Positions 36,952 to 46,446 of a stretch of DNA of 64,000 nt are shown piece by piece. The DNA is from CAZKBP01 sp964551015 (GTDB lineage Bacteria; Bacteroidota; Bacteroidia; Cytophagales; Microscillaceae): assembly GCA_964551015.1 (NCBI GenBank), contig CAZKBP010000006.1:186001-250000 (forward strand). The letters are read 5' to 3'. Under the pieces are notes generated by a model that was given only the letters and a program-made list of their open reading frames with translations, was not told the origin of the DNA and searched no databases. Made by a program: the position numbers and the translations under genes. How positions within the stretch are numbered: position 1 is the stretch's first letter; every line of letters starts with the position of its first letter.

Positions 36952-38280
36952 CTATTTTAATTCGCTGGCCTTGATTTCCTTGGTCCATACCTCTTGGCCG
37001 TCTTTGTTGTGAATGGTGATGCGCAATTGGCGATCAGTACGAGGCCCACTGACTTCAAGTAGACCAAAATTGCGCTGACCATAGTAGGTATCTGCCACTC
37101 GGTAGGTATTGGCTTCTTCCAAACCACGATCTCCCACGGGGCCGGCCGTGAGAGGCGAAACCGTGAGTTCATAAAGCGGATAAGTACCACTACGCTCTTG
37201 CTTAGAAAGCTCCGTATGGTGACGATCTCCACTTAGGAAGATCACACCCGGGATTTTATTCTGGCGAATCGCTTGGAAGAGTTGCGTGCGCTCACTGGGA
37301 TACTTCAGGTAGTTTTCTGACCACGTTTCAATCACTGGATTCAGGACTTGCCCTCCAATCACCACAAACTTGAAAGGTGCTTGACTATTAATGAGTGCCT
37401 CGATCAACCATTGCAGTTGCTCCTCCCCTAACAGATGTTTTTGATCCAAAATACCATTGTTGGGCGTGCGAAAATAACGATTATCCAACAGAAAAAACTG
37501 ACAGTCTGCCCACTCGAAGGTTCCACTGATGCCCCCTCCTACGCCATAATTGGGATTTCCCCAGAATTGCTGGAAAGTAGCCAAGGTAAAATCTTTAAGC
37601 CAGTAGCTCCGATCTGAGTTATTAGGCCCAAAATCGTGGTCATCCCAGATAGCATAATGGTGGGCAGAGGCCAATAATGCCTGCATCTCTGGCAAAGATC
37701 GTGTGTGGGTATAGCGATGTAAAATGCCCGTTTTAGAATTCCAGTCGGCTTCTCTCAGATAAGTATTATCACCCGTCCAAAGCATAAAATCAGGCTGTAC
37801 TTCGTGAATGGCCTCAAAGATTTCATATTCTCCTCCGTAAGGATTACCGGGGCGGTCGTATTCGGCTTCATTGACATAAGCACAGCTTCCCAAAGCAAAG
37901 CGAAAAGAAGGCGGATCGGTACGCCATTGCCAAAGCGTTTGGCTTTGGAACTCTAGCGGGTAGGGTCGCTCTACTTTTACATTGTTGATATAAAGCGCAT
38001 ATTGGTATTTTTTCCCCGGCTCTACTTTCGCAATTGCTTTGGCCGTAAAAGCTTGGGGAGCTTGGGTTTGTACTTTTTCGGTTTGGAATTTGGGGTCTTC
38101 TTGCTCCTGCTCATAATATACGAAATGTACTTCGGCTGGTCCCTTGGTTTGTACCCATAGTAAAACTTCTTTCATAGTAGAATAGCCTACCATGGGGCCA
38201 GACTGTAGAAGGTCTGCCTGAGCGAAAACAGAACCTGTCAAAAACCAAAGACAACAAGCGAGGGAAAATCTAAATTTCAT
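36952..38280 (-). CDS. PhoD-like alkaline phosphatase/phosphodiesterase
   Basis: This 442-residue exported metallophosphatase has a signal peptide (cleavage near VFAQ). An N-terminal fibronectin-like PhoD_N domain follows (about 22-120; GPMVGYSTMKEVLLWVQT). The catalytic metallophosphoesterase core (about 125-380) has FRFALGSCAYV, MLWTGDNTYLRE, YAIWDDHDFGPNNSD, VVIGGQVL and FLSGDRHHTELS. It carries the Asp, Asn and His metal-ligand motifs. PhoD enzymes release phosphate from phosphodiesters or phosphomonoesters in the periplasm. The substrate is not certain. It is a single-gene unit. Confidence 0.9.
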   Translation of the reverse strand: MKFRFSLACCLWFLTGSVFAQADLLQSGPMVGYSTMKEVLLWVQTKGPAEVHFVYYEQEQEDPKFQTEKVQTQAPQAFTAKAIAKVEPGKKYQYALYINNVKVERPYPLEFQSQTLWQWRTDPPSFRFALGSCAYVNEAEYDRPGNPYGGEYEIFEAIHEVQPDFMLWTGDNTYLREADWNSKTGILHRYTHTRSLPEMQALLASAHHYAIWDDHDFGPNNSDRSYWLKDFTLATFQQFWGNPNYGVGGGISGTFEWADCQFFLLDNRYFRTPNNGILDQKHLLGEEQLQWLIEALINSQAPFKFVVIGGQVLNPVIETWSENYLKYPSERTQLFQAIRQNKIPGVIFLSGDRHHTELSKQERSGTYPLYELTVSPLTAGPVGDRGLEEANTYRVADTYYGQRNFGLLEVSGPRTDRQLRITIHNKDGQEVWTKEIKASELK

Positions 38281-38452
38281 CGGATTTATCGTTTAGAGAA
38301 TAGCTTTATTTAGATTACAATATTAAACATCTTCTCTATTTTCAAGAAACCAGCAGGGAATTTCTTCTACACATGGAGCAGATTGTAATATTTACATAAA
38401 AAAGTTTTAAATTTATCGTTCTAATAGATTTAAAACTTATCTATATCACATA

Positions 38453-39526
38453 ATGACGCATCAAGAATTTTTAGAAAAATATCTTAATAACGCTTCTCCT
38501 ACTGGCTACGAAAGTGCCGGACAAAAAATCTGGTTGGAATATATCAAGCCCTACATTGATGAATATACCGTAGATACTTACGGCTCGGTCGTGGGTATCG
38601 TAAATCCAAAAGCAAGCTATAAAGTAGTCATCGAGGCTCACGCGGATGAAATCTCCTGGTATGTCAACTATATTACCGATGATGGTTACATTTACGTGAT
38701 TCGCAACGGTGGTTCTGACCCGATCATTGCGCCCTCTATGCGGGTAAATATTCACACCCCAAAAGGAATCGTCAAAGGCGTATTCGGCTGGCCTGCTATC
38801 CACGTGCGGATGGAAAATGAGAAAGACAACCCCAAACCCAACTTGAAGAACATCTTCATTGACTGTGGTTGTTCTTCTCGTCAGGAAATCGAAGAGTTAG
38901 GAATCACCGTTGGCTCTGTGGTTACTTTTGCGGACGAGCTGATGGAGCTGAACGATAGATATTACGTGGGAAGAGCCTTGGATAATCGCATGGGCGGTTA
39001 CATGATTGCCGAGGTTTTGCGTAAGCTCCACGAAAATAAGATTCAGCCTGATTATGGTTTATATATTGCTAATTCTGTGCAAGAAGAAATCGGGCTACGT
39101 GGAGCAGAAATGGTTACCCAAAAGATTAAGCCAAACGTAGCCATCGTAACTGATGTGTGCCACGATACGCATTCTCCGCTGGTGTATGACAAGAAGAAAG
39201 ACGGTGATACCAAAGCGGGTCGAGGCCCTGTGATTAGCTACGCTCCTGCCGTACAAAATAATCTGAGAGATCGTATCATCGAGATTGCCCAAGAGAAAGA
39301 AATTCCTTTCCAGCGTATGGCCTCATCACGCTACACGGGTACGGATACAGATGCCTTTGCCTACTCGAATGGTGGCGTAGCGGCGGCTTTGATTTCTCTA
39401 CCGCTTAAGTATATGCATACCACCGTAGAAACCGTTCACAAGCAAGATGTGGAAAATGTAATCCAACTCATTTATGAATTCCTAGTGCAACTCAAAGCCG
39501 ATGAGGACTTTAGATACTTCACCTAA
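38453..39526 (+). CDS. M42 family metallopeptidase (glutamyl aminopeptidase type)
   Basis: This 357-residue cytoplasmic dizinc peptidase of the M42 family releases N-terminal residues from peptides as a large oligomer. Metal ligands and catalytic residues are visible: EAHADEISWYV (His63 and Asp65), GRALDNRMGGY (bridging Asp), NSVQEEIGLRGAE (general-base Glu and metal Glu), DVCHDTH (Asp) and MHTTVETVHKQD (final His). Length fits the family. The gene is preceded by an AT-rich leader, and the SDR gene follows 55 bases downstream, so they may form an operon. Confidence 0.94.
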   Translation: MTHQEFLEKYLNNASPTGYESAGQKIWLEYIKPYIDEYTVDTYGSVVGIVNPKASYKVVIEAHADEISWYVNYITDDGYIYVIRNGGSDPIIAPSMRVNIHTPKGIVKGVFGWPAIHVRMENEKDNPKPNLKNIFIDCGCSSRQEIEELGITVGSVVTFADELMELNDRYYVGRALDNRMGGYMIAEVLRKLHENKIQPDYGLYIANSVQEEIGLRGAEMVTQKIKPNVAIVTDVCHDTHSPLVYDKKKDGDTKAGRGPVISYAPAVQNNLRDRIIEIAQEKEIPFQRMASSRYTGTDTDAFAYSNGGVAAALISLPLKYMHTTVETVHKQDVENVIQLIYEFLVQLKADEDFRYFT

Positions 39527-39581
39527 GCAGAATTCTCAACCTTTAAGCATATCATTGAATTAATCATCATCCCCCAAAATT

Positions 39582-40466
39582 ATGAGCAACAGTAAAGTAG
39601 TACTCATCACGGGTAGTAGCAGTGGTTTTGGTCGGCTCACCGCCCAGACCCTAGCCCAAGCTGGCTACCAAGTATTCGCTTCCATGCGAAATCTAGAAAC
39701 CAAAAACGCGGCTTCGGCTCAGGAAATGCGTGACTGGGCCGAGGAAGCTCAGGTTTCCTTACATCTATTAGAGCTAGATGTTACCGACGATGCTTCTGTG
39801 AACGAAGCTATGACCCGAGTAATCGAGCAGGCCGGACGAATTGATGTATTGGTCAATAACGCGGGTTTTGGCGTAGCGGGCATTCAAGAAGCCTACACCA
39901 TCGAGCAGGTCAAAGCGGTCTTTGAGGTGAATGTATTCGGCGTACTCCGCATGAACCGCGCCGTACTTCCGCATATGCGCAAGCAGCACAGTGGTCTAAT
40001 CATCAGTATCTCGAGTGGTTTGGGCCGCGTCATTTTGCCCTTTACCGGTCCTTATGCCGCCTCTAAATACGCCTTGGAGGCACTTTCAGAAAATTTGCAT
40101 TACGAGCTGGATTCTTTTGGTATTGACTCTCTCATCATCGAGCCGGGAGCCTATCCGACTACTGATTTCAAGACGGTTCCACCCGCCGATGAAAAAGTGC
40201 TGGAAGAATACGGCCCTCTGGCAGAAATGCCCATGCGGATGTTCGCGGGAATGGCCGAAATGATGAAAGACAATCCACCTGAACCCCAAGCCATTGCTGA
40301 CATTGTGAAAAACCTCATCGAGATGCCTCGCAATCAACGGCCCTTGCGTACCGTTTCTGGTGCTGATGTCAAAGGGGCGGAAGCCATCAATCAGGTATCA
40401 GCCCAAGTACAAGAAAAAATAATGGGTATGTTCAGTATGCTTTCTAAGCAAGAAACTACCAAATAA
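39582..40466 (+). CDS. Short-chain dehydrogenase/reductase
   Basis: This 294-residue cytoplasmic NAD(P)-dependent oxidoreductase has the classical SDR fold. It shows the dinucleotide-binding TGSSSGFG near residue 10, VLVNNAGFG, ISISSGLGR and the catalytic YAASK with Tyr158 and Lys162. The C-terminal extension is longer than in minimal SDRs and contains LAEMPMRMFAGMAEMMKDNP. The substrate cannot be predicted. It follows the M42 gene closely, and a strong terminator ends the unit before the helicase gene. Confidence 0.92.
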   Translation: MSNSKVVLITGSSSGFGRLTAQTLAQAGYQVFASMRNLETKNAASAQEMRDWAEEAQVSLHLLELDVTDDASVNEAMTRVIEQAGRIDVLVNNAGFGVAGIQEAYTIEQVKAVFEVNVFGVLRMNRAVLPHMRKQHSGLIISISSGLGRVILPFTGPYAASKYALEALSENLHYELDSFGIDSLIIEPGAYPTTDFKTVPPADEKVLEEYGPLAEMPMRMFAGMAEMMKDNPPEPQAIADIVKNLIEMPRNQRPLRTVSGADVKGAEAINQVSAQVQEKIMGMFSMLSKQETTK

Positions 40467-40489
40467 TTATTCTTTTTGTGAATTTTTAT

Positions 40490-40522
40490 CCCCTTGAAAT
40501 CACCGTGATTTCAGGGGGTTTT
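40490..40522 (+). terminator. Intrinsic terminator of the SDR transcript
   Basis: CCCCTTGAAATCA (40490-40502) pairs with TGATTTCAGGGGG (40506-40518) over 13 bp (one G-T pair) with a 3-base loop, followed by TTTTA. It ends 19 bases before the helicase start codon. Confidence 0.8.
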
Positions 40523-40541
40523 ACTATGAGCCCTATTACTT

Positions 40542-43367
40542 ATGTCAGCCAAAAAATTTAAAATCTACAGCTCTTCTGCTGGCTCCGGCAAAACCTACAC
40601 CCTCACCAAAGAATACCTTAAACTAGCCCTGCAAGGCGAGCATCCGCATTACTTCAAAAATATTTTGGCCATCACTTTCACCAATGATGCCGCCAATGAA
40701 ATGAAATCCCGCATCTTAGAGGCACTGCGGGGCTTTGCTTATCCCGAGCTGCTCAGCGAAAAAGAAAAAAGCAAAAGTCAGGCTCTCTTGGACAGTATTA
40801 GCACCGAATTGGGCGAAGAGCAAAAAACACTGAGCCAACGCGCTCAGGCCGTATTTTCTAAAATAATTCACAACTATGCCGACTTTGCCGTCAGTACCAT
40901 CGATAGCTTTGTCAATAAAGTCATCAATGCCTTTACGCGTGAACTAGAAATCCCCTATAACTATGAAGTAGATTTGGATACCGACCAACTTCTCCAAAAT
41001 GCCGTAGATCGGGTGATTGATAAAGTAGGACAGGAAAAAAAAGAACGGCTTTCTGACTTTTTGGTGGACTGGGTCAGTCAAAAAGCCGAAGAGGGCAAAA
41101 ACTGGGGACGTGTGGCCAATGATCTCGTGGAATTTTCCAAAGACTTGATTAACGAAAGCTCCTATCCTTTTATTGATCCCTTGCACGCACTGAGTATGGA
41201 AGATTTTCAGCAATTGCACGAACAACTGAAAAACTTTCAAGAGGAGCGCGAAAAGCAATTATTAGATTTAGGCAAAAAAGGCCACGATCTCATCTGCCAG
41301 AGAGGATTAGAAGGCAGTTTTCTGGGAGGAAAAAGAGCAAGCGTGGCTAGTTATTTCCGCACTCATGCCGAAAAACGTGATATTCACTTCCGAGCACACG
41401 AGAAAGCCTACATGAACAAAGCCCTCCAAGATGACCGCTGGTATAAAGAAAAACACAATGCAGCCATCGAGGAAATCAAGCCAGAATTGATCAGCTACAT
41501 TGAGCAAATCGAGCAACTCAAGGAAGAACAGGGCGGATGGATGGAGCTGGTTTCGGCCATCTTGCCTCACCTCTACAAGCTCGCCCTCATTCAGGAAATT
41601 GAACAAGAGCTTGCCCACGTCAAACGGGAAAATAACGCCATTCATATCTCAGATAGCAATAAAAAAATCGCCGAAATTATCTCCACCGAACCCGTTCCCT
41701 ATATTTATGAACGGGTGGGTGAAAAATATAATCACATCCTCATCGATGAGTTTCAGGATACGTCTATTCTGCAGTGGGAAAATCTTTTGCCTCTCATTGA
41801 AAACAGCCTGAGCGAAGCTTCTTTTAATCTCATCGTGGGAGACGCCAAACAAGCCATCTATCGCTGGCGTGGGGGTGAAATGGAGCAACTGGTTTACCTC
41901 TATCAAAATCGCTTGGAAGAATTATTAAAAATCAGTGGTACGTCTTCTCCTTTTCTCACCGAACGCTACGGCCTTATTCAGCAAAATCACCAACCCGCAC
42001 AGCTCAATGCTAATTTTCGGAGTACTCAGGAGATTATCCAGTTTAATAATCACTTTTTTAAGGTGTTGGTAGATACGGATTTTGGTGTAAAATATCCCCT
42101 CTTCCCAATGATCTATGATCAGAGTGCCCAGCAACAAATACCAGAGCAAAACCAGAAAACAGGCGGTCACGTAGAAATCAATTTTATAGAAAAAAGTGAT
42201 CTCTATGCCGACCAGACTCATCATCGTGTCTTAGATTTGATCGAGCAGGTGCTGCAGGAGGGCTTTGCGCGGACAGACATAGCCATCATTACTCGTAGCA
42301 ATGCTCACGGCAAAGAAATTGCCCAATTCCTCAAAGCTCATCAAATTGAGGTAATTTCTCAGACTTCTTTATTATTAGCCTCTGATGACAAGGTGCGTTT
42401 TCTCTTGGCTTTGCTTAAAGTTATTCACCGACCTGAGGATAAATTAGCCAAATCCGAAGCCTTGTATTTGTTTTACAAAGTCGTCAAAAGGCAAATTCCA
42501 GACAGTGATACCAATCTCGAGATTCAGGAGATTGTCAATGCTTCAATTCTCGCATTTTATCAAAAAATTAGCGAAAAGGGCTATCATCTCAATTTTACAC
42601 GTTTGCAAGCACTTACGCTTTATGAATTGGTAGAAAAACTGATTGGTATCTTTGACTTGCTTCGAGAGCAAAGCCGTTTGGAATATTTGTTTCGCTTCTT
42701 GGATGTGATCTTACAATTTAATCTACAAAAAAATGCGACACTGGGTGATTTCCTAGAATATTGGGAAGAAAAAAAGAATAATCTGAGCATCAACACCCCC
42801 AAAGACCTCAAGGCCGTAACCGTGACCACGATCCACAAATCCAAGGGGCTGGAGTATCCCGTCGTGATTTTGCCTTTTGCAGACTGGAACTTTACGCCCC
42901 GCTTTGGTCAAACGATGTGGCTCAAATTACCTGCCGACTTTCCGGCTTTGCATATTCAAGAAAAAAATCGTAAGCTGCAAACAGCACTCGTAACCATTAA
43001 CCAAAAATTGGAGAGAACCCCAGTAGTTGAGCAGTATCGATCAGAAATGCAGAAAACCTTTATCGAGAATGTCAATATGCTCTATGTGGCTTTTACACGG
43101 GCGGTTGACAGACTTTACATGCTGGCTAAACATCAAGATTTTAGCAAAAAAGGAGCGCAAAAGGGAGTGAATTATTTAATTTATCTCTATCTCCTAGAGC
43201 AGGAACTTTGGCAAGAAGAACAGCGCGATTACGTGATTTCTCAAGGGCAAGCCCGTACCCCTGTTCCCGAAACCAATGAAGATACACCCGAGGCATTTTA
43301 CATAGAGGAGTTTGTTTCTACAGATATTCATAAAAAAATTCGACCCAAGCGAGCAAAAAAATCTTAG
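40542..43367 (+). CDS. UvrD/AddA-like helicase, apparently lacking its C-terminal nuclease domain
   Basis: This 941-residue superfamily 1 helicase is of the type that repairs double-strand breaks with a RecB/AddA-like nuclease. All helicase motifs are present: SSAGSGKTYTL (I, residues 10-20), TFTNDAANEMK (Ia), IDEFQDTSILQW (II, near 402), GDAKQAIYRWRGG (III, near 433), NANFRSTQE (IV), TTIHKSKGLEYPVV (V, near 764) and YVAFTRAVDRLYML (VI, near 851). Relatives normally continue for about 100-150 residues with a PD-(D/E)XK nuclease. Here the protein stops at STDIHKKIRPKRAKKS, the linker before that domain. The stop is preceded by seven A's (43355-43361) and followed by a tandem repeat. No AddB-like partner is adjacent. 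Whether it is truncated or naturally short is open. Confidence 0.9.
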   Translation: MSAKKFKIYSSSAGSGKTYTLTKEYLKLALQGEHPHYFKNILAITFTNDAANEMKSRILEALRGFAYPELLSEKEKSKSQALLDSISTELGEEQKTLSQRAQAVFSKIIHNYADFAVSTIDSFVNKVINAFTRELEIPYNYEVDLDTDQLLQNAVDRVIDKVGQEKKERLSDFLVDWVSQKAEEGKNWGRVANDLVEFSKDLINESSYPFIDPLHALSMEDFQQLHEQLKNFQEEREKQLLDLGKKGHDLICQRGLEGSFLGGKRASVASYFRTHAEKRDIHFRAHEKAYMNKALQDDRWYKEKHNAAIEEIKPELISYIEQIEQLKEEQGGWMELVSAILPHLYKLALIQEIEQELAHVKRENNAIHISDSNKKIAEIISTEPVPYIYERVGEKYNHILIDEFQDTSILQWENLLPLIENSLSEASFNLIVGDAKQAIYRWRGGEMEQLVYLYQNRLEELLKISGTSSPFLTERYGLIQQNHQPAQLNANFRSTQEIIQFNNHFFKVLVDTDFGVKYPLFPMIYDQSAQQQIPEQNQKTGGHVEINFIEKSDLYADQTHHRVLDLIEQVLQEGFARTDIAIITRSNAHGKEIAQFLKAHQIEVISQTSLLLASDDKVRFLLALLKVIHRPEDKLAKSEALYLFYKVVKRQIPDSDTNLEIQEIVNASILAFYQKISEKGYHLNFTRLQALTLYELVEKLIGIFDLLREQSRLEYLFRFLDVILQFNLQKNATLGDFLEYWEEKKNNLSINTPKDLKAVTVTTIHKSKGLEYPVVILPFADWNFTPRFGQTMWLKLPADFPALHIQEKNRKLQTALVTINQKLERTPVVEQYRSEMQKTFIENVNMLYVAFTRAVDRLYMLAKHQDFSKKGAQKGVNYLIYLYLLEQELWQEEQRDYVISQGQARTPVPETNEDTPEAFYIEEFVSTDIHKKIRPKRAKKS
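43355..43361 (+). other. A-run phased as a -1 slippery heptamer before the helicase stop
   Basis: Seven A residues sit in the helicase frame as A-AAA-AAA, immediately before codons TCT and TAG. This is the classical -1 frameshift pattern. A -1 shift would read on as ILASLCVGMSHAEV and stay open through the repeat to 43816, adding about 151 residues. No stimulatory structure was identified and chance is likely. Confidence 0.3.
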
Positions 43368-43407
43368 CAAGCCTCTGTGTTGGAATGAGCCATGCAGAGG
43401 TACGCAA

Positions 43408-43830
43408 GCTTGGCACTACACCTATCCATCTCGATGATGTGTACACTCAAATGGGAATGGATGCTCCGCTAGAATATCCCAAAGCCCCTCTGTGTCTCTG
43501 TGTCTCCGTGTTTGAATTAAACATTCAGCGGTACGCCTTGCGCATCGAGCTTGGCACTACACCTGTCCATCTCGATGATGTGTACACTCAAATGGGAATG
43601 GATGCTCCGCTAGAATATCCCAAAGCCCCTCTGTGTCTCTGTGTCTCCGTGTTTGAATTAAACATTCAGCGGTACGCCTTGCGCATCGAGCTTGGCACTA
43701 CACCTGTCCATCTCGATGATGTGTACACTCAAATGGGAATGGATGCTCCGCTAGAATATCCCAAAGCCCCTCTGTGTCTCTGTGTCTCCGTGTTTGAATT
43801 AAACATTCAGCGGTAGGCCCTGAGCGTAGC
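43408..43830 (+). repeat. Tandem repeat, three units of 141 bp
   Basis: Three near-identical 141-bp units begin at 43408, 43549 and 43690, with a fragment of a fourth (GCTTGG at 43831). Each has CTTGGCACTACACCT near its start, a GT-rich stretch (CCTCTGTGTCTCTGTGTCTC) and AACATTCAGCGGTACGCC near its end. The end of the third unit is degenerate. The unit length is a multiple of three, which keeps one frame open, but composition and lack of family resemblance argue against a gene. It looks like a variable-number tandem repeat built from a dispersed intergenic element. Confidence 0.85.
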
Positions 43831-43999
43831 GCTTGGTATTATGCTATTTCAAACTGCCCACTCTTGAGAAAAAAACGTCCATAAGTCCACGCTTTTCTTG
43901 GCCTCAGGACTTAAATTTTCTTTCTAATATTTTGATAATTAGTGTTTTACAAGATTAGGCATTTCCTTTGTCGTCCAAGAAAGAAAAACCATAGAATCC

Positions 44000-46396
44000 A
44001 TGCTAAAACATTACTTCATCCTCACGCTTCGTCATTTTTGGCGCAATAAATTTTATACCTTCATTAGTGTAATGGGCTTGTCTTTGGGCATAGCCGCTTT
44101 CTTGGTGGTGGTGCAATATATTAGCTTCGAGCTGAGCTACGAGGATATGCATCCGCACTCGGAGCGCGTGTATCGGGTTACGCAAGATTTTTATAAAGGC
44201 AGTGAATACGTCGTGACCGATTGTGAAACGCCGATGCCGCTCGCTCCACTCCTCAAAGAAAAATTTCCAGCAGTGGAACAATTCGTAAGAGTACAGGATA
44301 TTGACGAGGTACTCTTTGAATACGAGGGCAAAACCATCCGTCCCGAAATTGTCTACGCGGTCGATCCTTCCTTTTTTGACATCTTTGGCTACCAAATTTT
44401 GAGAGGAAGCCCTCAGCGAGAGTTTGAGAAGCCCTTTACTGCCGTGGTTACTAAATCCTTTGCCCTCAAGCATTTCGGCAAGGTAAACGCCGTAGGAGAA
44501 ATTCTCAGGAGCAAAGCGAGCGATCGCAGTTTGGAGATCGTGGGGGTTGTAGAAGATGTGCCCCTGAATACGCACCTGAAGTTCGACCTCTTATTTTCAT
44601 TTGAGACCCTCAGAAAATTAGGCTGGGACGAGATGTTTACCTCTTGGACGGGTAACAATAACTTTACTTATTTCCGAGCAGGTCAAAAATTAGATATAAA
44701 GGCGTTTAACCAGCAATTGGCTACTTTCTCCAATAAAATTCCTGAAAAAGAGGATAAAGATATTTTTCAGGCCGAATGCATTCGGGACATTCACCTCTAC
44801 TCACATAAGACCTTCGAGCCAGAAACCAACAGTGATGTGAAGGTAATTTACTTTCTAGGAATCATCGCGGCTTTTACCATCCTCATTGCCATCATCAATT
44901 ACATCAATTTGTACTCGGCAAAGGCATTAGAAAAATCCAAAGAGATTAGTGTGAGACAAGTACTGGGAGCTTCTTTTAGAGAAATGTTTTTCCCCAATCT
45001 GATGGAGGCAGGCTTGCTCTGTGTGTTTGCCGGCTTATTGAGCTTGGCCTGGATGGATTTGGGTTTGAGCTTTTTAAAAAGTATTTCGGATGGAGTTATT
45101 GCAGAACAAATGTTCTTCGAGACGAACTTTTGGCTCTGGTTTGTAGGAATCTTAGTGATTTGTACGATCGTAGCGGGTCTGTATGCCCAGTTTATGCTTT
45201 CGCTCTTTAAGCTCAGGGATGCCCTGCGCGGTACGCCCAAGCTTTCTCGTAAGAGTCTTGCTTTCCAAAAAGCCTTTATTGTAGGCCAATATGTGGCTAC
45301 TTTTGCGCTGGTCATCGGAACGGTGATCGTGATCAAGCAGATCAACTACATGATGTCTCAGGATTTGGGTATGCAACCCGAACAAGTACTCGTTGTCAGA
45401 GGTTCGGTCGTGGCGGATTCTGAAATTCACGAGCAAAGATCTGCTACCTTTAAAGACGAACTCAAGCAACAACCCAAAATCAAAAGAGTGGCTTCCACCA
45501 ATACCCTTCCGGGGATGGAGCTACACGAATTGAATACTTCTACGGGTTTCAGCACCGTGGACGATAATCGAGGCGATGGCATTAACTTTTATTTTTATTG
45601 GGTAGATGCCCATTATATTCCCGCCTTGGGTATGGAAATCATTTCTGGGCAAAATTTCCGCCCCCAACAGCAAGGAAGTTTTGTGATTATGAACGAAGAA
45701 TCTGTCCGTGTACTCGGTTTTGCTTCGCCCGAAGCAGCCATCGGCAAAAAAATTGAAAACGGAGGTGAATTTACAATTCTGGGAGTGGTCAAAGATTTTC
45801 ACCAACAATCTTTGAAAGAAGCACAGATACCCATGCTGTTTCTATACCAAGATCATCCTTATGGCTATTATGCTTTGAAAATTCAATCTGGGGGCATTCA
45901 GGAAACCATTCAAGCGACGCAAAAGACTTTTGAGGAGGTTTTCCCTGATGAACCCTTCGAGTACTTCTTTTTGGATGAGCATTTTGATCGTCAGTATCAC
46001 AACGAGATCAAATTTGCCAAGCTCAGTGGCCTGTTTGCTTTCCTCGCTATTTTTATTTCGTGTATTGGCTTGGTAGGAATTTCTTCTTACGTAGCCTTGC
46101 GTCGTAGCAAAGAAGTCGCCATTCGCAAAGTACTGGGAGCTACAGTACAAAATCTAGTACTCGTACTTTCAGGAAGCTACTTGAAGCGCATCGCCATCGC
46201 CTGCCTCATTGCTACGCCCTTGACTTATTTTGCTCTACAGCAATGGCTCCAAGGTTTTGCCTATCGCACGGAAATTAGCTGGTGGCTTTTCCCGATGGGA
46301 GCTTTGACTTTGATCACCTTGGCCTTCTTGGTGATGAGCATACAAGCCCTCAAAGCAGCGCTGAGTAATCCGGTGCATTCGCTCAGGGACGAGTGA
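44000..46396 (+). CDS. MacB/FtsX-type ABC transporter permease
   Basis: This 798-residue membrane protein has an N-terminal helix (about 20-42), a MacB-type periplasmic core and a first FtsX domain (about 280-410). A second periplasmic segment and second FtsX domain follow (about 670-790; SSYVALRRSKEVAIRKVLGA). The eight-helix double-FtsX layout is typical of large Bacteroidota permeases related to MacB and LolC/E. They move lipids, peptides or toxins, or transmit mechanical signals, rather than import solutes. The first FtsX domain carries EISVRQVLGAS, which matches the second (EVAIRKVLGAT). No ATPase gene is adjacent, as is common for these proteins. It starts 170 bases after the tandem repeat. 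Confidence 0.9.
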   Translation: MLKHYFILTLRHFWRNKFYTFISVMGLSLGIAAFLVVVQYISFELSYEDMHPHSERVYRVTQDFYKGSEYVVTDCETPMPLAPLLKEKFPAVEQFVRVQDIDEVLFEYEGKTIRPEIVYAVDPSFFDIFGYQILRGSPQREFEKPFTAVVTKSFALKHFGKVNAVGEILRSKASDRSLEIVGVVEDVPLNTHLKFDLLFSFETLRKLGWDEMFTSWTGNNNFTYFRAGQKLDIKAFNQQLATFSNKIPEKEDKDIFQAECIRDIHLYSHKTFEPETNSDVKVIYFLGIIAAFTILIAIINYINLYSAKALEKSKEISVRQVLGASFREMFFPNLMEAGLLCVFAGLLSLAWMDLGLSFLKSISDGVIAEQMFFETNFWLWFVGILVICTIVAGLYAQFMLSLFKLRDALRGTPKLSRKSLAFQKAFIVGQYVATFALVIGTVIVIKQINYMMSQDLGMQPEQVLVVRGSVVADSEIHEQRSATFKDELKQQPKIKRVASTNTLPGMELHELNTSTGFSTVDDNRGDGINFYFYWVDAHYIPALGMEIISGQNFRPQQQGSFVIMNEESVRVLGFASPEAAIGKKIENGGEFTILGVVKDFHQQSLKEAQIPMLFLYQDHPYGYYALKIQSGGIQETIQATQKTFEEVFPDEPFEYFFLDEHFDRQYHNEIKFAKLSGLFAFLAIFISCIGLVGISSYVALRRSKEVAIRKVLGATVQNLVLVLSGSYLKRIAIACLIATPLTYFALQQWLQGFAYRTEISWWLFPMGALTLITLAFLVMSIQALKAALSNPVHSLRDE

Positions 46397-46409
46397 TATC
46401 AGCTTTCTT

Positions 46410-46439
46410 CACGAGGTTCGTCAGCGTGCGAACCTTGTG
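46410..46439. terminator. Hairpin between convergent permease and NTF2-like genes
   Basis: CACGAGGTTCG (46410-46420) and CGAACCTTGTG (46429-46439) form an 11-bp stem with one G-T pair and an 8-base loop. The T-tract is poor, so its efficiency as a terminator is uncertain. Confidence 0.5.
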
Positions 46440-46446
46440 TGTTCTA

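Noticed and set aside
43385..43816. Open reading frame of 143 codons across the tandem repeat
   Set aside because: The frame is open only because the unit length is a multiple of three. There is no family resemblance, signal or start-site support.
43408..43830. Possible CRISPR array
   Set aside because: The units are 141 bp with no unique spacers between short repeats, and no cas genes are in the window.
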